Positions 17,742 to 24,681 of a stretch of 64,000 nt of DNA are shown one piece after another (position 1 is the stretch's first letter; every line of letters begins with the position of its first letter). The translations under genes were made by a program, and so were the position numbers. The stretch is from Streptomyces sp. CB01201 (lineage in GTDB: Bacteria; Actinomycetota; Actinomycetes; Streptomycetales; Streptomycetaceae): positions 102,580 through 166,579 of the forward strand of contig NZ_NNBJ01000013.1 in assembly GCF_002803085.1 (NCBI RefSeq). The letters run 5' to 3'. Below the pieces are notes generated by a model. It had not been told where the DNA came from and made no database searches. It worked only from the letters and a program-made list of their open reading frames with translations.

Positions 17742-18953
17742 CTAGTCGATGTCGACCGAACCGTCCCGCTTAGAGGGGCCGTCGCCGGACCCCGATCCCG
17801 ACCCCGACCCCGATCCCGACAGCAGCCCCGGCAGGGACAGCTGAGCCGGGCCCTTGGAGTCGCGGTCGCCCGAACCGCCGCCGAGGTTCTGCCGGACGGA
17901 GTCGAGGATCGTCAGGCCCTGCCCGACGAGCCCGGCCGCGATCTCGCCCAACCCGTCCGCCCCGTTCAGGACGTTGACGTTCGCCCCCGCCAGACCCCCC
18001 GCCGCTTCCTTCACGATCAGCGGCAGCTGGTCGATCAGCATCCGGTCGAGCGCGACGCGGTCGTAGGACGCCGCCGCCTCCGCCTGGATCTTCATCCGCT
18101 CGGCCTCGGCGATCGCGAGCACCTTGATGCGCTCGGCCTCGGCCTGCGCCGGCTTCACGATCTCCGCGACGAGCTGCTGCTGGCGGAGCTCGGCCGCGCG
18201 CTGGGCCAGTTCGGTCTGCGCGAGGAGCACCTCCTGCTGGGCGTGCGCCTGGGCGAGCGGGCCGGCCTGCGCGGCCTGCGCCTGCGCACGGTCGACCTCC
18301 GCCGAGTACTCCGCCTTCACGACCGCCGTCTGCCGCGCGTACTCCGCCTGGTTGCGCGCCGCGACCTGCTCCGCCTCGACCGAGGCCTGCGTGGCCTGCG
18401 CCTGCGCGACCTGCGCGGCCCGCTGGATCGCGGCCTTGTGCGGCGCGGACATCGCGTCGATGTAGCCGACGTCGCCGTCGTCGATGGACTGGATCTGGAG
18501 CGAGTCGACGATGAGGCCGATCTTCGCCATCTCGGTCTTGGAGGTCTCCAGGACCTCCGCCGCGAGCTTCTGGCGCTCGGTGACGATCTCCTCGACGGTC
18601 ATCGAGCCGATGATGGACCGCAGGTGACCGGCGAAGATCCGGCCGGTCAGGACCGACATCTGGTCCTGGTCGGACAGGAAGCGCTGGCCGGCGTTCACGA
18701 TGGACTCGGTGTCGTTGCCGACCTTGAACGCGATCACGGCGCGCACGTGCAGCGCGATGCCCTGCTTGGTCACGCACGTCTCGGTGACCTCGGCCTCGCA
18801 CATCGACAGCGTGAGGAAGCGGGTCTTGCGGAAAATCGGCAGGACGAACTTGCCGTGGCCGGTCACTACGCGGAACGGGGCGCCCCCGAGTCCGCGCCTG
18901 CCACCCGAGATCAGCATTGCCTCGTCGGGGGCGGGCACCCGGTAACCGAACAT
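17742..18953 (-). CDS. SPFH/flotillin-like protein
   Basis: A 403-residue protein of the SPFH (band 7/flotillin) superfamily, scaffold proteins of membrane microdomains. Residues 1-170 form the SPFH domain. The region from about 185 to 310 is Ala/Gln/Glu-rich with repeated AQA and AEA patterns and predicted as a long coiled coil, as in flotillins. The C-terminus ends in a Ser-Gly repeat (SGSGSGSGSGSG) coded by tandem hexamers, then a charged tail. There is no obvious N-terminal membrane helix, so attachment must be by another route. ATG 18953 has AAGGAG seven bases upstream. It lies 11 bp downstream of a small gene probably in the same operon. Confidence 0.88.
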   Translation of the reverse strand: MFGYRVPAPDEAMLISGGRRGLGGAPFRVVTGHGKFVLPIFRKTRFLTLSMCEAEVTETCVTKQGIALHVRAVIAFKVGNDTESIVNAGQRFLSDQDQMSVLTGRIFAGHLRSIIGSMTVEEIVTERQKLAAEVLETSKTEMAKIGLIVDSLQIQSIDDGDVGYIDAMSAPHKAAIQRAAQVAQAQATQASVEAEQVAARNQAEYARQTAVVKAEYSAEVDRAQAQAAQAGPLAQAHAQQEVLLAQTELAQRAAELRQQQLVAEIVKPAQAEAERIKVLAIAEAERMKIQAEAAASYDRVALDRMLIDQLPLIVKEAAGGLAGANVNVLNGADGLGEIAAGLVGQGLTILDSVRQNLGGGSGDRDSKGPAQLSLPGLLSGSGSGSGSGSGDGPSKRDGSVDID

Positions 18954-18964
18954 CCTTTGTCTCC

Positions 18965-19216
18965 TTAGCCGGCGTCGGCGGTGAAACCGCCCAACGCATC
19001 CAACGGATCGGCCCACTCGATGACGTCCACCTGGCGAGTGCCACGGGAACCGATCACGAGCACGGTCGCCCCTCTCGGCAGGGGCTCCTCCGACCAGGCG
19101 AGGAATGCCTCCGTGCCACCTCTGACGCTCACCACGACCTCACCGGGTCCGGCGGTTCCACGAGTGGCCACGTGCAGCACCCCGGGGCAGCCGACGACGT
19201 CGTTGTCCTGTTCCAC
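18965..19216 (-). CDS. Small NfeD-like or unknown partner of the SPFH protein
   Basis: An 83-residue protein ending 11 bp before the SPFH gene. The pattern of short strands (LHVATRGTAGPGEVVVSVRGG, GATVLVIGSRGTRQVDVIEW) suggests a small OB-like beta barrel, as in the soluble C-terminal domain of NfeD proteins, which commonly pair with SPFH proteins. That is an inference; residue similarity to NfeD is not evident by eye. GTG 19216 is my preferred start; GTG 19276 would add 20 residues without structure. No membrane segment. Confidence 0.6.
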   Translation of the reverse strand: MEQDNDVVGCPGVLHVATRGTAGPGEVVVSVRGGTEAFLAWSEEPLPRGATVLVIGSRGTRQVDVIEWADPLDALGGFTADAG

Positions 19217-19306
19217 GGCCTGGCGCCCCCCATCGTTCTGGTCCTGGATTCCAGACCTTAGACCTGCCGGGATCACCCGCCTATGGTCGGGCCACCCCGT
19301 GTTGGC

Positions 19307-19783
19307 CTACCCCTCCAGGGTCCCACCGCAGAGCAGCACGAAGAACATCAACAGGAGCATCAGACCCAAGGCCGCGATCTTCGAGAACAGGACGGCCGCG
19401 CCCGCGCCCGTCACCCCCAGACCGATCCGCGCCGGCCGCAGGTTCCGCCGGTGCGGAAGCAGCCAGCTCACGGTGACCAGCACGGCCGGCACCGCGTAGC
19501 AGAACGCCGTCTTGGCCGGTCCGGACATCCCCGTCCCGGCCAGCACCGAGAGGTCCAGCCCCGCGCACAGCACCAGCACGACCGTGGACACGGCGGGCGC
19601 CACCCACCACCGGCCGTCGGGCCCGACATCACGAATGCCACCCCCGCCAACGGCACCACGGCCGCCCACGAAGCCCCCGAAGCCCCCGAAGCCACTGGCG
19701 CTCTGCGCCCATCCCCCGGCCGAGGCCTCCCGGTAGGCGTACGGGTTCCGGTTCCGCCGCGTCTGATTCCCCTGCGTCGTCAT
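19307..19783 (-). CDS. Integral membrane protein, unknown function
   Basis: A 158-residue protein. The first ~52 residues are polar, with a Gly-rich stretch (GFGGFGGFVGGRGAVGGGG), then about three hydrophobic segments: VAPAVSTVVLVLCAGLDL, FCYAVPAVLVTVSWLL and ALGLMLLLMFFVLLCGG. It is read toward the small SPFH partner gene, so the three may be one transcript. It is divergent from the XPB helicase gene. No family is recognised. Confidence 0.72.
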   Translation of the reverse strand: MTTQGNQTRRNRNPYAYREASAGGWAQSASGFGGFGGFVGGRGAVGGGGIRDVGPDGRWWVAPAVSTVVLVLCAGLDLSVLAGTGMSGPAKTAFCYAVPAVLVTVSWLLPHRRNLRPARIGLGVTGAGAAVLFSKIAALGLMLLLMFFVLLCGGTLEG

Positions 19784-19960
19784 GCCCCCATCCCACCCGC
19801 CGCCCCCGCCCCACCGGCACCGTCCGCCTACTCATCCGGCCTGCGCCCCGTACTCACCGCGTTCGGATCCGGTGCGCGCCCCACCGGGGCCGCCGATGCG
19901 GCAGACTGGAAGTTTGCCCGCCCTCCCCGGGTGGCCAGCCGTCGGAAGGACACGCCCCAG

Positions 19961-21628
19961 GTGACCGGACCACTCATCGTCCAGAGCGACAAGACCCTGC
20001 TCCTGGAGGTCGACCACGAGCAGGCCGACGCCTGCCGCCGTGCCATCGCGCCCTTCGCGGAGCTGGAGCGGGCGCCGGAGCACATCCACACCTACCGGGT
20101 GACACCGCTGGGCCTGTGGAACGCGCGGGCCGCCGGGCACGACGCGGAGCAGGTCGTGGACGCGCTGGTCGAGTACTCGCGCTACCCCGTCCCGCACGCC
20201 CTGCTCGTCGACATCGCCGAGACGATGGCCCGCTACGGCCGCCTCACCCTCAGCAAGCACCCCGTCCACGGCCTGGTGCTGACCTCGACCGACCGGCCCG
20301 TCCTCGAAGAGATCCTGCGCTCGAAGAAGGTCACCCCGCTGGTCGGCGCCCGCCTCGACCCGGACACGGTCGCCGTGCACCCCTCCGAGCGCGGCCAGAT
20401 CAAGCAGACCCTGCTGAAGCTGGGCTGGCCGGCCGAGGACCTCGCCGGGTACGTGGACGGCGAGGCGCATCCCATCGAGCTCGCCGAGGACGGCTGGGCC
20501 CTGCGCCCGTACCAGAAGCAGGCCGTCGAGGGCTTCTGGCACGGCGGCAGCGGCGTGGTCGTGCTGCCGTGCGGCGCGGGCAAGACGCTGGTCGGCGCCG
20601 GGGCGATGGCCGAGGCGAAGGCGACCACCCTGATCCTGGTCACCAACACCGTCTCGGCCCGCCAGTGGAAGCACGAGCTGGTGAAGCGCACCAGCCTGAC
20701 CGAGGACGAGATCGGCGAGTACAGCGGCACCAAGAAGGAGATCCGCCCGGTCACGATCGCCACGTACCAGGTGCTCACCACCCGCCGTAAGGGCGTCTAC
20801 GCGCACCTGGAGCTGTTCGACTCGCGGGACTGGGGCCTGATCGTCTACGACGAGGTGCACCTGCTGCCCGCGCCGGTCTTCAAGTTCACCGCCGACCTCC
20901 AGGCCCGCCGCCGGCTCGGCCTGACCGCGACGCTGGTCCGCGAGGACGGCCGCGAGTCGGACGTGTTCTCGCTGATCGGGCCGAAGCGCTTCGACGCGCC
21001 GTGGAAGGAGATCGAGGCGCAGGGCTACATCGCGCCCGCCGACTGCGTCGAGGTCCGGGTCAACCTCACGGACTCCGAGCGCCTCGCCTACGCGACCGCC
21101 GAGGCGGAGGAGAAGTACCGCTTCTGTGCGACGACCGCGACCAAGCGGAAGGTCACGGAGGCGCTGGTGCGCCGGTTCGCGGGCCAGCAGATCCTCGTCA
21201 TCGGCCAGTACATCGACCAACTCGACGAGCTGGGCGAGCACTTGAACGCGCCGGTCATCAAGGGCGAGACGACCAACGCGCAGCGCGAGAAGCTGTTCGG
21301 CGCGTTCCGCGAGGGCGAGATCAGCGTGCTCGTGGTGTCCAAGGTGGCGAACTTCTCGATCGACCTGCCGGAAGCGACGGTCGCCATCCAGGTGTCCGGC
21401 ACGTTCGGCTCCCGCCAGGAGGAGGCTCAGCGCCTGGGCCGCGTGCTGCGTCCGAAGGCGGACGGCCACCAGGCGCACTTCTACTCGGTGGTCGCCCGCG
21501 ACACCATCGACCAGGACTTCGCGGCGCACCGCCAGCGCTTCCTGGCCGAACAGGGCTACGCCTACCGGATCATGGACGCGGACGAGCTGCTCGCGGACAA
21601 CCGGCCCACCGGAGAAGCGGACAACTGA
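19961..21628 (+). CDS. XPB/Ssl2-type DNA repair helicase
   Basis: A 555-residue superfamily 2 helicase of the bacterial XPB group, which unwinds DNA 3' to 5' in excision repair or transcription-related steps. The N-terminal ~180 residues are the XPB damage-recognition region. The helicase core follows: Walker A PCGAGKT near 203, DEVH box near 308, motif III LGLTATLVREDGR near 330, then in the second RecA fold GQYIDQL near 422 and QRLGRVLRPK near 495, which holds the arginine fingers. GTG 19961 is used, with GGAAGGA about 10 bases upstream; GTG 19931 would add 10 residues. Its 3' end overlaps the convergent GT87 gene by 67 bp. Confidence 0.92.
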   Translation: MTGPLIVQSDKTLLLEVDHEQADACRRAIAPFAELERAPEHIHTYRVTPLGLWNARAAGHDAEQVVDALVEYSRYPVPHALLVDIAETMARYGRLTLSKHPVHGLVLTSTDRPVLEEILRSKKVTPLVGARLDPDTVAVHPSERGQIKQTLLKLGWPAEDLAGYVDGEAHPIELAEDGWALRPYQKQAVEGFWHGGSGVVVLPCGAGKTLVGAGAMAEAKATTLILVTNTVSARQWKHELVKRTSLTEDEIGEYSGTKKEIRPVTIATYQVLTTRRKGVYAHLELFDSRDWGLIVYDEVHLLPAPVFKFTADLQARRRLGLTATLVREDGRESDVFSLIGPKRFDAPWKEIEAQGYIAPADCVEVRVNLTDSERLAYATAEAEEKYRFCATTATKRKVTEALVRRFAGQQILVIGQYIDQLDELGEHLNAPVIKGETTNAQREKLFGAFREGEISVLVVSKVANFSIDLPEATVAIQVSGTFGSRQEEAQRLGRVLRPKADGHQAHFYSVVARDTIDQDFAAHRQRFLAEQGYAYRIMDADELLADNRPTGEADN

Positions 21629-22812
21629 CCCGCCCCACATGGGGCGTTGGGCCCGGCGGCGACGGACCGCCGGGCCGCCCACCCCGCCCAGCCCAGCACC
21701 GCGAGCCCGGCCAGTGCGTACGGTGACGCCAACGGCTGCTGCCACAGCGGCAGTTGGAGATCCAGGTCACCAGCGTGCGGTACGAGCCACAGGCTACGGG
21801 CGGTGAAGACGAGGGCGACGACGACGGCCGTACGGGTCCGCCCCTCGGCCCACAGAACGGCGATCAGCGGAACGCACCACACCCAGTGGTGCGACCAGCT
21901 GATGGGCGAGATCAGCAGCGCGGTGAAGGCCGCCGCGAGCAGGGCCCGGGGTTCGTCGGCACGGCGGGCGACCCACAGCCCGGCAGCGCCGACGGCGACG
22001 GCCCCGACCGCCCACACCGCGCCGGGTTCGGCGGTGTGCAGCAACCGCGCGGTCAGCCCTTGCAGGGACTGGTTGTCGACGATCCACGCCTTGCCCACCC
22101 GCCCCGTCTCGAAGAGCCGCCGGGTGAAGAACTCGACGCTGGCGCGCGGGAGTACGAGCGCCCCGATGAGCACGGTCGCCCCGAATCCGGCGAGCGCGGT
22201 GACGGCCTCCCGTCGACGGCCCCGCACCAGCAGATACAGGACGAAGAACAGCGGGGTGATCTTGACCCCGGCGGCGATCCCGACCCCGAAGCCCTTACCG
22301 AAGCCTCTGTCGAATCCCTTGCCGAAGCCCTTGCCGGGGGCGCCCGTCGGCCGGGAGAGGTCCCAGAGCACGAGGCAGGCGAGCGCGATGTTGACCTGCC
22401 CGAAGAGCAGCGTCTGGAAGACGGGCTCCAGCCAGAGCCCGAGAGCGACGGCGACGAGCGCGTGATGGCGCCGGGGCCGGATACCGGCCAGCCGGCAGGA
22501 GAGCAGGACGAGAACCGCGAGCAGTGCGGCGTTCCCGACGCAGAAGGCCACCTTCAGCAGCGGAAGCGGCACGAAGGCACTCGGGACGAACACGAGGGCC
22601 GCGAACGGGGGGTAGGTGGCGGGCAGGTGCCACGAGGTGACGGTGAACCCGTACAACGAGGTGCCGTGCGCCACGGCGGCTCCCTCCGCCCGGTAGACCA
22701 GGGCGTCCGCCATGGGGATGTGCAGGGCGGCGCAGAGCGCGGCGAGCGCGGCCAGCGAGAGCGACAGCACGAGCAGGGCCCCGGCGTTGGCACGCGGTGA
22801 ACGTTCGGTCAC
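21562..22812 (-). CDS. GT87-type membrane glycosyltransferase (DUF2029)
   Basis: A 416-residue polytopic protein with about ten hydrophobic segments. It has the GT87 (PimE/DUF2029) layout: after the first helix MADALVYRAEGAAVAHGTSL with the catalytic-type Asp and Tyr, then TYPPFAALVFVP and LEPVFQTLLFGQVN. Enzymes of this type use polyprenyl-phosphate mannose or arabinose at the outer face of the membrane. An unusual Gly/Lys/Phe repeat (KGFGKGFDRGFGKGFG near residues 160-175) is inserted before the next helix. The start is GTG 22812, with TAGGGT eight bases before it. Acceptor unknown. Confidence 0.85.
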   Translation of the reverse strand: MTERSPRANAGALLVLSLSLAALAALCAALHIPMADALVYRAEGAAVAHGTSLYGFTVTSWHLPATYPPFAALVFVPSAFVPLPLLKVAFCVGNAALLAVLVLLSCRLAGIRPRRHHALVAVALGLWLEPVFQTLLFGQVNIALACLVLWDLSRPTGAPGKGFGKGFDRGFGKGFGVGIAAGVKITPLFFVLYLLVRGRRREAVTALAGFGATVLIGALVLPRASVEFFTRRLFETGRVGKAWIVDNQSLQGLTARLLHTAEPGAVWAVGAVAVGAAGLWVARRADEPRALLAAAFTALLISPISWSHHWVWCVPLIAVLWAEGRTRTAVVVALVFTARSLWLVPHAGDLDLQLPLWQQPLASPYALAGLAVLGWAGWAARRSVAAGPNAPCGAGQLSASPVGRLSASSSSASMIR

Positions 22813-22879
22813 ACGAAGTGACCCTAGCGGGGCGGCACATCACGGCGGGCCACGCGGGCCCGCCCGGGCGTGGGCGGCG

Positions 22880-23083
22880 TCAGTGCTGACGCCGCCGGAC
22901 CCCGGCCTCCTCGGCGTACTCGCCCATGACGACGACGCTGAACGCGGCACCGGCGAGAACCTTCGCGGCCCGGACGGCATTGCCGATCTTGTGGGTACGG
23001 TGTGGGGCGGCGCCGGAGGCGGTGGCCCCGTTGGGGGCGCCGGGGCGGACGGAGGGGGCTGGGGTGAAGGTCGCTGCACTCAT
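22880..23083 (-). CDS. Small conserved-looking protein, unknown function
   Basis: A 67-residue protein: a disordered Pro/Ala-rich N-terminus, then HKIGNAVRAAKVLAGAAFSV and VMGEYAEEAGVRRRQH, probably an amphipathic helix. The pattern resembles small Streptomyces proteins seen many times in genomes, but I cannot name a family. ATG 23083 is preceded by a close GGAG; an ATG at 23116 would add 11 residues. Possibly transcribed with no neighbour. Confidence 0.55.
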   Translation of the reverse strand: MSAATFTPAPSVRPGAPNGATASGAAPHRTHKIGNAVRAAKVLAGAAFSVVVMGEYAEEAGVRRRQH

Positions 23084-23402
23084 GTCTCCATGATGGAACC
23101 CGGACAACCCAGGCACATCGACCCCGGGGCTGAACCTCCCCGCCCCCCGCGTAGTCCTCTGGTCCGACCCCGTCCCCTACGGGTATGACCGATCGCCTCC
23201 CGCACGCAGGACGAGGGACCCTGGGACGACGATCCAAACCGGCCCGCAAGTCACACCACCCCCTCCCCCGTGTCAGAGCAGAACCCCGCACATCCCCGCA
23301 CCCCCGCCCCACCGCAGCACCACGCCCGGCCCCACCGCATCACTACGCACCTCACCACCGAGCAACTACGCCACCACGCAACGCGACGGAGGAACACCAC
23401 GG
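23084..23402. promoter_or_regulatory. Upstream region of the ECF sigma gene
   Basis: 319 bp between divergent genes. The right half (about 23250-23390) is strikingly C- and A-rich and G-poor on the plus strand, so the sigma mRNA leader may be largely unstructured. It ends in GGAGG eight bases before ATG 23403. I see no clear promoter. Confidence 0.5.
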
Positions 23403-24308
23403 ATGGACGGCGACGTCGAACACCTCACCCAGCGCTTCGAGGAGCACCGCGGCCATCTGCACGCGGTGGCGTACCGGATGCTCGGCTCCCTCAGCGAGGC
23501 CGAGGACGCCGTGCAGGAGGGCTGGCTGCGGGCGAGCCGGGCCGACAGCCGCGCGGTCGACAACCTGGGCGGCTGGTTGACCACGATCGTCGCGCGGATC
23601 TGCCTGAACGTGCTGCGCTCGCGCGGCACCCGGCGGGAGGCGGCGCTCGACGTCCAGGCGTACGAGTACGTACGGGTGCCGGATCCGTTGCTGGGCCCGG
23701 TGGACGTGGTGGACCCGGAACAGGAAGTGCTGCTCGCCGACTCGGTGGGCCTGGCGCTGATGGTGGTCCTTGAGACGCTGGCCCCCGCCGAGCGGCTCGC
23801 CTTCGTCCTGCACGACCTGTTCGCGGTGCCGTTCGAGGAGATCGCGACGATCGTCGACAAGACGCCGGCGGCGACGCGCCAGCTGGCGAGCCGGGCCCGG
23901 CGCCGGGTGCAGGGCCGCACGCCCTCCCACTCGACCGACCGCACCCGTCAGCGCGAGGTGGTCGAGGCGTTCATCGCCGCGGCGCGCGGCGGCGACTTCG
24001 AAGCGCTGCTCGCGCTGCTCGACCCGGACGTGGTGCTGCGCGCGGACGCGGGCGCCATGCCGGGCACGAAGCTGGTGCGGGGCGCCCGGACGGTGGCCGA
24101 ACAGGCCTACACCTTCCGCAGGTTCGCCCCCCTCAACCGGGTCGTCCTGGTCAACGGCATGCCCGGCATCGCCGCGGTCTCGGAGGGCCGGGCGTTCTCG
24201 GTCCTGGCCTTCACGCTGGGTGCGGACGGCCGCATCACGGAGCTGAACATCCTGGCGGACCCGGAACGGGTCCCGTCCCTGGACGTGTCGTTCCTGCCCA
24301 GCACCTGA
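23403..24308 (+). CDS. ECF41-like sigma factor with SnoaL-like C-terminal domain
   Basis: A 301-residue SigJ-type ECF sigma factor. Region 2 (residues 8-75) includes YRMLGSLSEAEDAVQEGWLR and WLTTIVARICLN; region 4 (about 120-170) includes LAPAERLAFVLHDLFAVPF and the helix-turn-helix EIATIVDKTPAATRQL. The C-terminal ~115 residues are a SnoaL-like domain that in ECF41 factors controls activity in place of a separate anti-sigma factor. The usual DGGGK motif appears as DAGA and the NPDKL motif as ADPERV, so regulation may differ. GGAGG is placed well before ATG 23403. Confidence 0.88.
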   Translation: MDGDVEHLTQRFEEHRGHLHAVAYRMLGSLSEAEDAVQEGWLRASRADSRAVDNLGGWLTTIVARICLNVLRSRGTRREAALDVQAYEYVRVPDPLLGPVDVVDPEQEVLLADSVGLALMVVLETLAPAERLAFVLHDLFAVPFEEIATIVDKTPAATRQLASRARRRVQGRTPSHSTDRTRQREVVEAFIAAARGGDFEALLALLDPDVVLRADAGAMPGTKLVRGARTVAEQAYTFRRFAPLNRVVLVNGMPGIAAVSEGRAFSVLAFTLGADGRITELNILADPERVPSLDVSFLPST

Positions 24309-24681
24309 GCGACCCCCTCCGGCCGAGGCCGCCCCTTGCCGACCGGTCCGGGGTGGACCGGCCGACCTGGCCGACCTGGCCGACCGGCCCGGCCGGGGTG
24401 GCCCGGCCGGGGTGGCTCGGCCGGTCTTCGGCTGCGGACAGTGCGTGGCTGGTCGCGCGGTTCCCGCACCCGCACCCCTGAAGGCCTTGGCATCCTCAGC
24501 CAGTCATGGGGCCCTGACCCTCAAGGCCTTCGGGGAGTTGGAGGACGAGCGCCCTTCAGGCGCGAACGGGGGTCTGGAGGCGGCGGCCCCCAGGGGGCCG
24601 GCTCAACCCCGAAAAGCATTGGCCCCCCACCCGGCCAGGGGCCTAAAATCCCCCCTCCCCCAAAACCGCCGGAGGCACCCC
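24309..24681. repeat. Intergenic repeats upstream of the HelD-like gene
   Basis: 373 bp. Around 24359-24424 is a GC-rich tandem region of GGCCGACCT and GGCCGGGGTG units. At 24425-24605 lies one copy of module A (GTGCGTGGCTGGTCGCG) and module B (GGAGGACGAGCGCCCTTCAG), as in the longer mosaic elements. The final 75 bp lead to the ribosome-binding site GGAGG at 24671. Here, unusually, the repeats lie in front of a start codon, but they follow the sigma stop. Confidence 0.6.

Noticed and set aside
18965-19276. Longer version of the small SPFH-partner gene
   Set aside because: The extra 20 residues are polar and unstructured; the shorter GTG fits a compact domain better, though the choice is not certain.
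24309-24681. Rifamycin-associated element before the HelD-like gene
   Set aside because: I looked for the known inverted repeat and saw only module A/B sequence and plain GC-rich repeats.
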